Assembly (NCBI GenBank): GCA_022709905.1
Contig: JAKLHY010000023.1
Location: 34,037-98,036 of the forward strand
Length of the DNA stretch: 64,000 bases
Direction: 5' to 3'
Origin: Verrucomicrobiota bacterium
GTDB lineage: Bacteria; Verrucomicrobiota; Verrucomicrobiia; Limisphaerales; UBA1319
Shown here: positions 8,492 to 17,452 of the stretch, piece by piece
Numbering within the stretch: the first letter of the stretch is position 1
Layout of the letters: every line of letters starts with the position of its first letter
Notes under the pieces: model-generated
What the model saw: only the letters and a program-made list of their open reading frames with translations
What the model was told of the DNA's origin: nothing
Database searches by the model: none
Program-made: the position numbers and the translations under genes

Positions 8492-10374
8492 CACAAACGG
8501 TCTTTTAAATCCGCATGAGCCAATGCCATTCCCGAGCAACCGAAAACATGGTAATACCAGTAGGTGTCACCAAACTCGCGCAGCATCCCCAGGCTGGCAG
8601 CCCGCAGATCTCCGCCATAACCCAGAAAACGCTGGTTGAACTCCTGATATCTCCGTTCAGTCTGCAAACTTATGCGGTTGCCGTGCAAGCTCAAAGCTCG
8701 GCCTGACGTCTGACGATAGAGAACAAGCGCCTCCTCGACGTGGCGAGGGATCTCCGGAAAATTGAAATTCCCAAGCCGGATGACGTTCAAGTGCAGTTTA
8801 TCGAGCTGCTGAGTCAGGAGGTAATGGGCCATCAGATACTGAAATGCCAGGCGGTTCTGACGGTTCTGCCGCAGGGATTGCAGCAAAATCCCCTCCGCAT
8901 CGAATCCGCCGGAATAGAGGTCCGTGATCATGAAGGACCGCAATCGGATCACCTCGGGATTCGATATCAGCCGAGGATCTCGACTTAATTCTCCCAGGGT
9001 TTCACGGGCCCACCGACGGTCAAACAGTGTCTTCGTCAGCAAATTCAGATAAATCCGGGCGGACTCCGGCTGTCCCTTCAGGATCTTAATCAGGGCCAGG
9101 CGCTTCAAGGCATCCGGACGGTATCCCCAGAGTTCCAGGATCTCTCCCGCCATTCGTTCGGAGCTGTTGACCTGGCCCAGTTCGATCAATGCATCTCCGA
9201 CCTTCATGCATTTTCGGGGATTGATCGTATCGTGGAGCGTCAACCACAACTCAAAATCCTTCCGTTGAGGATAGGCAAACATGTCCTGCGTGATCCGACC
9301 CGTCTGGCACAAAGCCCGATTGATGTCCGCGACCGATGCTCGGCTGTAAGCCGGCAAATGACGCCCGAGTTCCAAGACCAGGTTCCATGCTCCGTGATCC
9401 GTCTCATAATCAATCCGCGCCAATGCCTTCTCATTCCACGAGAACCCGGCTAACGCTAAGACGCAACCCAGAATGGTCGGAACGATTGGTTGGTTCCATA
9501 ATGCCCAGACTTTCCCCTGGGTGGGTTTCCGGCCTTGCGGCATATGAGCCGTGGGTTGGGCCTCCTTCGGCAACGATGGCTGAGATAGACGCCTGCCGAT
9601 CATCGATCCGATTGCCACGATGAAGGGCAGCGCCAGAAAAACATGCCAGGGGAATCGCCCTACAGGATTTGCGGAAGCCACGGGAAGCTTCACAAGATAT
9701 CCCATGTGATCTCGAAGGATAAACACCCAGGCGCCAGCCAGCGGAAGTAACGCCCCCGCAACAGCCAGAACAAGCCCCAATATCCAGCGCCGACGCCCTA
9801 CGATTTCATAAACCACCCCAGCCAGCGCGAATCCATGCACCTGCCCCCCCGTCACATAATACAGGAGCACCCATAGAACCAAGAACCCCCCTCCTCGATG
9901 GCTGTCCCGATTCCAGGGCAATGCCACATACACAAACGTTCCAAGGAAGTTCAAAACCAGACCCAGACACACGTCCACCCAGGGAAAACCGTAATCCGCA
10001 ACCTCGATCCACAGGAACACGCAGGGGAGCAAACTCAGGAAAGCCATCGGTTTCGGATGGAGCCTTCTTAAAAGGCGATCGCTCGCGTAACCCACTCCTG
10101 CCAAAGCCGCCGTGCCGATCAATGCCCCCAGCCATCCCCAACGAAAAAACTGCATCAGAAAGGCCGAGGCGCATGAGACCGGTCCACCGGGATTCTCCAG
10201 AATCTCACCCAGGAAGATCCTGTCCAGCAGGAATATCGGCTTGAGGGTGTGTTCCAGCAGCGTGGGATCCACCACAAGCCACAAAAAAACAAAAAACAAC
10301 ACAAAGAACGTCACGGTCCATACCGCAAACCAGGCTTGAATGCTATTGGCAGGTTGAGCTGGAACCGGTTTCAT
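8491..10374 (-). CDS. Polytopic membrane protein with C-terminal TPR-like region (DUF6057-like)
   Basis: The first half (to about residue 330) contains many hydrophobic segments separated by short loops, starting with WFAVWTVTFFVLFFVFLWLVV, so it is a polytopic inner-membrane domain. The second half is soluble and helical, with paired helices typical of tetratricopeptide-like repeats (for example GQPESARIYLNLLTKTLF). The architecture and its pairing with a PD40 propeller gene match what I recall of DUF6057 proteins; the function is unknown. It heads the operon. Its stop overlaps the propeller start, so translation is coupled. A plausible role is a membrane platform that holds the heme-propeller protein on the periplasmic side; this is inference from order and architecture only. 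Confidence 0.65.
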   Translation of the reverse strand: MKPVPAQPANSIQAWFAVWTVTFFVLFFVFLWLVVDPTLLEHTLKPIFLLDRIFLGEILENPGGPVSCASAFLMQFFRWGWLGALIGTAALAGVGYASDRLLRRLHPKPMAFLSLLPCVFLWIEVADYGFPWVDVCLGLVLNFLGTFVYVALPWNRDSHRGGGFLVLWVLLYYVTGGQVHGFALAGVVYEIVGRRRWILGLVLAVAGALLPLAGAWVFILRDHMGYLVKLPVASANPVGRFPWHVFLALPFIVAIGSMIGRRLSQPSLPKEAQPTAHMPQGRKPTQGKVWALWNQPIVPTILGCVLALAGFSWNEKALARIDYETDHGAWNLVLELGRHLPAYSRASVADINRALCQTGRITQDMFAYPQRKDFELWLTLHDTINPRKCMKVGDALIELGQVNSSERMAGEILELWGYRPDALKRLALIKILKGQPESARIYLNLLTKTLFDRRWARETLGELSRDPRLISNPEVIRLRSFMITDLYSGGFDAEGILLQSLRQNRQNRLAFQYLMAHYLLTQQLDKLHLNVIRLGNFNFPEIPRHVEEALVLYRQTSGRALSLHGNRISLQTERRYQEFNQRFLGYGGDLRAASLGMLREFGDTYWYYHVFGCSGMALAHADLKDRL

Positions 10375-10607
10375 TCAGGGCATGGAAGTGTAGATAAGCG
10401 AAAGCCTCCTCCGATGGCAATGAAATTACCGCTGACCGCCCCGACCTGACCTCCTATGGGTCCATGCAATCCCAGAATTCTGAAGATCCAATGATGATCC
10501 TCCATTTGGCCAAATTGCCGGACAGCCCGGCCTGCCGGCGCGCCGCGCCGTGAAGCTGCAATACAATCACGCTTTAATCGGGATCGAGAGGCTGATATAA
10601 GCGCGGC

Positions 10608-13199
10608 ATGCGTTGTCTTGCGATCAGTCTGGCGGTTACCTCGATTATTCTTGCCGGTTGTCATTCGTCGATTCGGAATGAACCGGCTTCGGTCAAAGAA
10701 CAGGCGGGTTCCTCGCTTCGTCCAGGTCCGCAGGCGGACGGAGCGGTGCTTTTGCCCAACCAATGGCGTCTGCGTCCCGTGGGTCGCCAGATTCAGGTCG
10801 GGGATTTTCCTGTGAATCTGGCCGTGCATCCCGAAGGCCGGTATGTTGCGGCTTTGCACTGCGGCTACGGGCCCCATGAGCTGGTCATCCTCGATTTGAA
10901 CACGAGCCGGCTGTGCAGTCGGGCGATTCTGGAGGAGGCTTTTTACGGACTGACCTTTTCTCCCAGGGGAGACAGGATTTATTGCAGCGGAGCCAGCTTG
11001 GAGGTGATACACGAGTTTGACTTCAAGGGCGGCTTCCTGAGCGGGCACCGCACCATCCGATTAAGGGCCATCAAAGAACGGGGAATTCCGTCCGGGATGG
11101 CGCTCGATAAAAACGGACAACGATTGTGGGTGGCCAACCTTCTTGGACAGTCTCTGAGCCAAGTCGATCTTGCCACGCGTTCGGTCGCCGGGGAATGGAC
11201 CCTCATTGAGACCGAGGTCAAGCCGCATGTTCCCCCGGAGCTCTTGCGGGAGGGTGAGGATGAAGACGCTATTACCAAGCGCGCCCGGGCCCTGCTCGAG
11301 CATCTCAACTCGGAGGCGCCCTATCCCTACGCCTGTCTGGTTGACGAAAACCGGGGCCGGCTCTATGTGAGCCTGTGGGGACAGGCCGCGGTCCAGATTC
11401 TCGACTTGAATACCGGCAAACCATTGGCCCGCTGGCCTGTCCAGGAGCATCCCAACGAAATGCTCCTGAACCGGGAAGGCACGCGCCTGTTTGTGGCCAA
11501 TGCCAATCGGAATACCGTCAGCGTCGTGGATACCGCCGATGGGCAGACGGTTGAGCTCCTGGTTGCCGCGCTCGAACCCAACGCCCCGCCGGGATCCACC
11601 CCCTGCAGCCTGGCGCTGAGTCCCGACGAAACCCTGCTCTTCGTCGCGCAGGCCAATATCAACGCAATCGCAGTGTTCCAAATCGAAACCGGTGGACGAA
11701 GCCGTTCCCTGGGTTTCATCCCTGTGGGTTGGTATCCCACCGCCGTGCGTGTGACTCCGGACGGTCGAAAGCTCGTGGTCGCCAATGGAAAAGGCAGCGC
11801 TTCCCGGGCCAATCGTCAGGGTCCCCAGCCCGGCTACGAATTCCCCGCCACCGTGCGTGAGTATATTGGCGGCTTGTTTCCCGGAACCCTCAGTGTGATT
11901 GATCTCCCCGACGCCACCAACCGGGAACCGCGAATGCGAGAATGGACGGCTCGTTGCTACCAAAACCGTCCACCGACTGTTCCGCAATCAGGCCCCCCAA
12001 AACTCGAGGCCAATCTTCCCATTCCGTCTCAGCCGGGCAACCGCACCCCCATCCGCTATTGCATTTATATCATCAAAGAAAACCGGACCTACGACCAAGT
12101 TCTGGGCGATCTCCCACAAGGCAACGGAGACCCCAGCCTCTGCCTATTCCCTGAACCGGTTACCCCCAACCACCATAAACTCGCCCGCGAATTTGTCCTC
12201 CTGGACAACTTTTACGTCGAAAGCGAGGTGAGCGCTGATGGCCATGAATGGACTGTGGGAGCTTATGCGACCGATTACGTCGAGAAAATCTGGCCATTAA
12301 GTTACGGACATAACTCGCGCGGCAAGTATACCTACCCCAGCGAGGGCCGCTTCAAAATTGCCCAGCCCTCGGAAGGTTATCTCTGGGATCGCGCCCGGGA
12401 TGCGGGGATCAGCTACAGGAGCTATGGGGAGTTCGTCAACAACGGAACCACCCCCAACGATCCATGCACCACCCGGGTGCCTTCTCTCGAGGGACATTTC
12501 GATCCCTGGTTTCGCAGTTTTGACATGGATTATTCCGATCTGGCGCGCGCCGATCGATTCATCTCGGAATTGCAGCGGTTCGAACGGGAAGGCGACATGC
12601 CCCGATTGCAGATTGTCCGCCTGCCCAATGACCACACCGCCGGCGCCAGCGTTGGGAAGCTGACCCCAACCTCGTATCTCGCGGAAAATGACCTTGCCTT
12701 CGGACGCATCGTCGAAGCCATCAGCCACTCGAAATTCTGGCCTCAAACTGCCATCTTCGTTGTCGAGGACGATGCCCAAAACGGCCCGGACCATGTGGAC
12801 GCCCACCGGACGATCGCTTACGCCATCAGCCCCTACTCGCGCCGGGGCGCGGTCGATTCCACGCTCTATTCCACCGCAAGCATGCTCAGAACCATCGAGC
12901 TGATCCTGGGGCTGCGGCCGATGTCGCAATTCGATGCCGCGGCCCGGCCCATGTTTGACTCGTTTCAGGCCCGGCCCAATCTGCGGCCTTATCAGGCCGA
13001 AATGCCGCGTGTTAGCCTGACCGACCGCAATTCCCGCCAGGCCTGGGGCAGCGAGCTCTCTTCCCGGATGAACTTCGCCCGCGAAGACGCAGCCGATGAC
13101 CTGCTGCTGAATCAGGTCGTGTGGCGCTCGGTCAAAGGACCCGATCACCCCATGCCGCCACCCACCCGCGCCGCTTTCGTCCTCGATCCCCGTCGTTGA
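10608..13199 (+). CDS. Lipoprotein with YVTN beta-propeller and phosphoesterase domain
   Basis: 863 residues. The N-terminus is a lipoprotein signal with lipobox LAGC at residues 16-19. Residues about 50-430 carry YncE/YVTN-type blades (AVHPEGRYVAALHCG, LFVANANRNTVSVVD, LALSPDETLLFVAQAN). From about 480 a PF04185-type phosphoesterase domain follows. It starts with the family opening IKENRTYDQVLGDL, continues with SADGHEW, and ends in a metal-site segment (IFVVEDDAQNGPDHVDAHR). Bifunctional YncE/alkaline-phosphatase-like proteins of this plan are frequent in Planctomycetota and Verrucomicrobiota. The likely role is an envelope phosphohydrolase for phosphoesters or phospholipid-like substrates; the true substrate is unknown. 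The gene diverges from the membrane/propeller operon, and the SNF2 gene follows 30 bases later on the same strand. Confidence 0.85.
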   Translation: MRCLAISLAVTSIILAGCHSSIRNEPASVKEQAGSSLRPGPQADGAVLLPNQWRLRPVGRQIQVGDFPVNLAVHPEGRYVAALHCGYGPHELVILDLNTSRLCSRAILEEAFYGLTFSPRGDRIYCSGASLEVIHEFDFKGGFLSGHRTIRLRAIKERGIPSGMALDKNGQRLWVANLLGQSLSQVDLATRSVAGEWTLIETEVKPHVPPELLREGEDEDAITKRARALLEHLNSEAPYPYACLVDENRGRLYVSLWGQAAVQILDLNTGKPLARWPVQEHPNEMLLNREGTRLFVANANRNTVSVVDTADGQTVELLVAALEPNAPPGSTPCSLALSPDETLLFVAQANINAIAVFQIETGGRSRSLGFIPVGWYPTAVRVTPDGRKLVVANGKGSASRANRQGPQPGYEFPATVREYIGGLFPGTLSVIDLPDATNREPRMREWTARCYQNRPPTVPQSGPPKLEANLPIPSQPGNRTPIRYCIYIIKENRTYDQVLGDLPQGNGDPSLCLFPEPVTPNHHKLAREFVLLDNFYVESEVSADGHEWTVGAYATDYVEKIWPLSYGHNSRGKYTYPSEGRFKIAQPSEGYLWDRARDAGISYRSYGEFVNNGTTPNDPCTTRVPSLEGHFDPWFRSFDMDYSDLARADRFISELQRFEREGDMPRLQIVRLPNDHTAGASVGKLTPTSYLAENDLAFGRIVEAISHSKFWPQTAIFVVEDDAQNGPDHVDAHRTIAYAISPYSRRGAVDSTLYSTASMLRTIELILGLRPMSQFDAAARPMFDSFQARPNLRPYQAEMPRVSLTDRNSRQAWGSELSSRMNFAREDAADDLLLNQVVWRSVKGPDHPMPPPTRAAFVLDPRR

Positions 13200-13229
13200 C
13201 AAGAGGATTCAGACCGCGATCATGGGCGA

Positions 13230-15998
13230 ATGACACAGAGGAAATCCTTAGCCGCACAACGGCCGATCCGTCCCCCGCATGACTGGCGAACGACCGATCA
13301 AGAGGAAATTGAACGCCGACGTCAGCGTGCCCAGACCGAGGAGTTCAGCGTAACCAATCTGGACGCGCGCTTTCCTGTCTTTTCCAATTTTCGTGTGAAG
13401 TCCGGCAGCGGGCTGACCTACACCATCGAGATTCGCGATCTTGCACAGCGGCAATTCGCCTGTGACTGCGTCGATTTTCGAATCAATGGGCTGGGCACGT
13501 GCAAGCATGTGGAGGCTGTTCTGATGCATTTGCAGGCCCGTCATAAACGATGGTTCAAAGCCGGCGATTCCCTGGCGTCCGATCGTGTGGACATCCTCCC
13601 CGATCCTGATCGGAACTCGCTGCGGATTGCCCCGGGGTTTAAGACCTGTCCGCGGGAGCTCCGAAAATGGTTTGGGCCCGATGGATGGCTGTTGGGGGAC
13701 TCGCCTGAGACTGCTGTCGCGGCTCTCCGCGAGCTGGGCCGCGGCAAGATTCCCGCCTTGCGTCTTTCGCAGGAGATTGATTCATGGCTTGAGGAACGGC
13801 GCCGATCGATTCAGCGCGTCGAGCTGCGCCGCGAATATGAGTTGAAGGTTCAGCAGGGCCAATGGCCGCCCCAGGAGACCCGGGTCCCTTTGTTTCCCTA
13901 TCAGCGCGAGGGCATGCTCCATCTGGCCTTTACCGAAAGGGCGTTGCTGGCCGATGAAATGGGCTTGGGCAAAACGATCCAGGCGATTGCGGCCTGCGCT
14001 CTTCTTCATCGGTTAGGTCAGGTCCATCGGGTGTTGGTGGTTACCCCCGCATCGCTCAAAACCGAGTGGGAAGAACAAATCCAGCGCTTCACGGGATTCG
14101 CTTATCAACTTGTGTTTGGCCAGCGACATCAACGGCTCAAGCGCTATTCGACCGCGCCATTCTTTACCATCGTCAACTACGAACAGATGTTATCCGACGC
14201 CCTCGAGGTCAATCAGCGTCTGTGCCCGGACGCGGTGGTGCTGGACGAGGCCCAGCGGATCAAGAACTGGAACACCAAGACGGCCCAGGCCGTCAAACGC
14301 CTTCGCAGCCGGTACGCCTTTGTCCTGACTGGCACGCCCATCGAAAACCGGATTGATGAACTGCATTCGCTGATGGATTTCCTCAATCCGCGGGTCTTGG
14401 GGCCGCTCTTCCGGTTTAACCGCGAGTTTTACGACTTCGACGGCCGAGGCCGTCCCGAGGGATACCGCAATCTCGACCGCCTCAGGGAACGGATTCGTCC
14501 CTGGCTCCTGCGCCGGCGCAAGGCCGATGTTGAAACCGAACTGCCGGAGCGCACCGATAAGACATTTTTCGTACAGCTCAGCCCCGGTCAGCAGGCAACT
14601 CACGCCGACCATGCCCTGGTCGTCTCGCGACTGGTTCACGCCGCCGAACACCGTTCTCTCACCCAACAGGAACTGGATAAACTGATGCGGCATCTGGCCA
14701 TGATGCGGATGGTTTGCGACACCAATTACATTCTCGATTCTGATGATACCGTTTGCCCCAAGCTGGGCGAATTGGAGAAAGTCCTCGAGGAATGCCGCGA
14801 GAACGACGCCAAGGTGATCATTTTTTCGGAATGGGAACGCATGCTCGAATTGGCGCGGAGTGTGTGCGAGCGGATGAGTCTGGGTTTTGCCTGGCATACG
14901 GGCGGCGTGCCGCAACGCCGGCGACGCGCTGAAATCAACGCCTTCAAGTCCGATCCCCAATGTCGTGTTTTCCTGAGCACCGATTCAGGCAGCACCGGCC
15001 TGAACCTGCAGCAGGCCAGTGTCGTCATCAACTGTGATCTGCCCTGGAATCCCGCCCGACTGGAGCAGCGCATCGCCCGGGCCTGGCGCAAGAACCAGAC
15101 CCGGCCGGTGACGGTGATCAACCTCGTTTCTGAGAACAGCATTGAGCATCGGATGCTCGAAACCCTTGCCCTCAAACAAGCCCTCGCGGACAGTGTTCTC
15201 GATCATAAGGGCGACCTCAAGGAGATTAAGCTCCGCGGCGGAAGGCAGACTTTCCTGAAACGGTTGCAGCAACTCATGGAACCTAAAGTCCCCTTGTCTG
15301 AAGAAACCGAAACGCCCCGCGCCAGGAAACTGCCTGTCGATCGCGCCCTGGGCTTTGCCCAGGAAGCCCGCGACAGAATCAACGGCGCCCTGGTGCGTTG
15401 CGAAGAACGTTATCCCAAAGATGCTCCCCATTCCGTTCTGTATGTTGTGGTGGATCATGATGCCGCGCAGTGGCGTGAGAGACTGGCGGCGCTGCACCAG
15501 GATTATTTTGGACCCGGCCAAAGCGATCCGCTCTGCCCCGTTCAACTGGAAGTGATTGATCGATCGACCGACGAAGCCTTGCACCGGCTTATGGCCAGCG
15601 GCCTGATTACGCTAAATTCTCGCGCCAGCCGTCCCTTGTTCCCTCTGGATGCGCCAGCCCAGACCCCGCCAACGCTCTCCGCCGAGGAACAGGCCAAAGC
15701 CGGCGCTTACCGCGCTCAGGCGGGCCGAAAACTCAAGATGTCGCGTTTGCTGCACCAGGGCGATCTGGATGAAGAATCGCGCGCCTCATTCAGGGAGGCC
15801 GCGCTATCGCTGGCTCGAGCTCTAGCGGTCGAGAACCGGCTGCCGGAACCGGCCGATCTGGCCGATGCCGCGCGCCCGCCCTTGTCCCTGCATTGGCCGG
15901 AGCTCATGCCCGCGATCTCAGCATGCGTGTTGGGAAATCCCGTCGACTTGTCGGCAGCATTGCCCCTCCTGGACCAACGACTGTCGGCCGGGTGTTGA
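13230..15998 (+). CDS. SWIM zinc-finger SNF2-family DNA-dependent ATPase
   Basis: 922 residues. A SWIM finger with the C-x-C...C-x-H pattern lies at about residues 65-105 (FACDCVDF ... GTCKHVEAVL). The SNF2 ATPase core follows: motif I DEMGLGKTIQ near 240-250, motif II DEAQ near 340, motif III TGTPIENR, and the helicase C-terminal lobe at about 510-655 (STDSGSTGLNLQQA, NPARLEQRIARAWR). The C-terminal 270 residues are charged and unassigned. Bacterial SWIM-SNF2 proteins resemble HepA/RapA-like remodellers thought to displace proteins from DNA or RNA polymerase, or to act in repair. There is no adjacent nuclease, methylase or DISARM-like partner, so a defence role is not supported. The ATG at 13230 was chosen because an ATG at 13222 runs into a stop after two further codons. 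Confidence 0.9.
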   Translation: MTQRKSLAAQRPIRPPHDWRTTDQEEIERRRQRAQTEEFSVTNLDARFPVFSNFRVKSGSGLTYTIEIRDLAQRQFACDCVDFRINGLGTCKHVEAVLMHLQARHKRWFKAGDSLASDRVDILPDPDRNSLRIAPGFKTCPRELRKWFGPDGWLLGDSPETAVAALRELGRGKIPALRLSQEIDSWLEERRRSIQRVELRREYELKVQQGQWPPQETRVPLFPYQREGMLHLAFTERALLADEMGLGKTIQAIAACALLHRLGQVHRVLVVTPASLKTEWEEQIQRFTGFAYQLVFGQRHQRLKRYSTAPFFTIVNYEQMLSDALEVNQRLCPDAVVLDEAQRIKNWNTKTAQAVKRLRSRYAFVLTGTPIENRIDELHSLMDFLNPRVLGPLFRFNREFYDFDGRGRPEGYRNLDRLRERIRPWLLRRRKADVETELPERTDKTFFVQLSPGQQATHADHALVVSRLVHAAEHRSLTQQELDKLMRHLAMMRMVCDTNYILDSDDTVCPKLGELEKVLEECRENDAKVIIFSEWERMLELARSVCERMSLGFAWHTGGVPQRRRRAEINAFKSDPQCRVFLSTDSGSTGLNLQQASVVINCDLPWNPARLEQRIARAWRKNQTRPVTVINLVSENSIEHRMLETLALKQALADSVLDHKGDLKEIKLRGGRQTFLKRLQQLMEPKVPLSEETETPRARKLPVDRALGFAQEARDRINGALVRCEERYPKDAPHSVLYVVVDHDAAQWRERLAALHQDYFGPGQSDPLCPVQLEVIDRSTDEALHRLMASGLITLNSRASRPLFPLDAPAQTPPTLSAEEQAKAGAYRAQAGRKLKMSRLLHQGDLDEESRASFREAALSLARALAVENRLPEPADLADAARPPLSLHWPELMPAISACVLGNPVDLSAALPLLDQRLSAGC

Positions 15999-16165
15999 GG
16001 GTGGCGAGAATCAATCCGTGTACTATAGCTGTGGCCGCAATCAGGAGAGCAAAATCCGATGCCGAACATCCCCGTTTGCGGCAAGCCGCCTGGCTGCGGC
16101 TGAAGGATTTGACGACCGGTGCGTCAACCGAAATTACCCTGAGTTTGCCCTTTTCGATGTGGGGA

Positions 16166-17452
16166 TTACGGAGGGGGGACTTTGGGGTATTTCGTGGCGA
16201 ATTGAGGATAGTGTTTGTGCAGGCAATCGGGGCATAAGCCGTGGCTGAACCGGGCATTGGAGTGGGTTGAGATATAGGTTTCGATCTGGTCCCAATAGCC
16301 TTTGTCGTTGCGGATTTTTTTGCAGGAGGCGCAGATGGGCAGAAGGCCGCTCAATGTTCTTACGTTGGCCAGGGCGCCCTCCAATTCGACGATGATGGAG
16401 GCCAATTGCTCGTAGGTGCGCGCATTCCGGATCGCCAGTCCACACACCTGGCTGAGTCCCAGAGCGAGGTTCAGGTAATGCTGGCGATTGTCTGGAAAAG
16501 CGAGGTCATCCGCCTCGAGGATTCCCACCGGATCGTTTTCCTGGCCGATGCGGAGGAGAAATCCTCGTTCGGATTCGGTCCAGGCATGTTTCTGCCGCTG
16601 TTTGAGGAGTCGTTTGGCGTGTTCAGGGTCTTGGGCGAGGGCGGCTGGGATGGAACGGACGATCATTGGACGTCCCTCGCCGACAGCCACGTAGATCAAC
16701 CGGGCGGGGGCAAACAGCATCGTAAACAGTTCAAAGATAGCGTCCATGACCTGGTATTCTGATTTCATGGCGGTCATGCGGCCGATGAGGTCATTCATCA
16801 TGGCGTAATCGGCCAGCCTGCGGTTTGCCTCCATGAGCTCGGTTTCCGAGGATTGTTGTTGGTTTTTGAGCCGCCATTGAAAAACTGTATTCGTGAGGAA
16901 CAAACGGAAGTGGTCCAAGCCCACAGTCAAGATTTGACTGGGACGCTGAACATAATCGGCGAACTCCCGCAAATGCCGTGGACTTTCCGTATCAACACCA
17001 CTGTCCAGCAATACCAGGCGGGTGATGGCTTCCGCGAAAAATTCCCGGGCGGTTTCTGTTTGGAATCCCCAGGATGCAAGGGCTTTGCGCCAATGCGCCA
17101 ACCATCCTGGCGTCAGCAGATAGGCTCCTTCCTTAACCAGGCTCTCAGCGACGCTGCGTCCAACGAGCATTTCGCAGCATTGCCCTATCTGAGGTTGATC
17201 AAACAGCCTCCATTGGTTTGACGTTCGATCGGCGCCGGCCGGGCCGTCACAACCTACAAGGCGCCAATTCCCGTTCCGACCCTTATTTGCGCGAATGGCA
17301 TCTGCCATGGGACGCCGCTCGGCGGGTAGACATTGGCAACCAGCGGCATACAACTCTAACCTCACGTCTTCGAACGATTCCGTCTTCAAAACGGCTTCCA
17401 TTTCGCCGGCGAGATTCCTGCAGACGAGCAAATGCAACTTATTCTGGTCCAT
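16166..17452 (-). CDS. DUF1638-GAF protein with C-terminal CxxC/CxxC zinc tail (corrinoid cassette)
   Basis: 428 residues in three parts. Residues 1 to about 200 match the pattern I associate with DUF1638 (internal CC, then LLTPGWLAHWRKALASWGF, then LLDSGV and a VGLDHF end), a family found beside corrinoid methyltransferase genes in methanogens and anaerobes. Residues about 215-370 look like a GAF domain (FELFTMLFAPARLIYVAV ... LSQVCGLAIRNARTYEQLA). Residues 374-410 hold C-x2-C, 29 residues, then C-x2-C, with conserved FSHGLCPDC between the pairs. This tail occurs at the C-terminus of many PAS/GAF sensors and probably binds zinc. The start overlaps the UroD-family gene by 14 bases, so it is the last gene of the cassette. 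Possible roles are a sensor of substrate or corrinoid state, or a reactivation partner. Confidence 0.65.
   Translation of the reverse strand: MDQNKLHLLVCRNLAGEMEAVLKTESFEDVRLELYAAGCQCLPAERRPMADAIRANKGRNGNWRLVGCDGPAGADRTSNQWRLFDQPQIGQCCEMLVGRSVAESLVKEGAYLLTPGWLAHWRKALASWGFQTETAREFFAEAITRLVLLDSGVDTESPRHLREFADYVQRPSQILTVGLDHFRLFLTNTVFQWRLKNQQQSSETELMEANRRLADYAMMNDLIGRMTAMKSEYQVMDAIFELFTMLFAPARLIYVAVGEGRPMIVRSIPAALAQDPEHAKRLLKQRQKHAWTESERGFLLRIGQENDPVGILEADDLAFPDNRQHYLNLALGLSQVCGLAIRNARTYEQLASIIVELEGALANVRTLSGLLPICASCKKIRNDKGYWDQIETYISTHSNARFSHGLCPDCLHKHYPQFATKYPKVPPP

Noticed and set aside
13230..15998. SNF2 protein as part of an antiviral defence system (DISARM-like)
   Set aside because: No methylase, nuclease or DUF partners nearby, and the neighbouring genes are a phosphoesterase and a corrinoid cassette.
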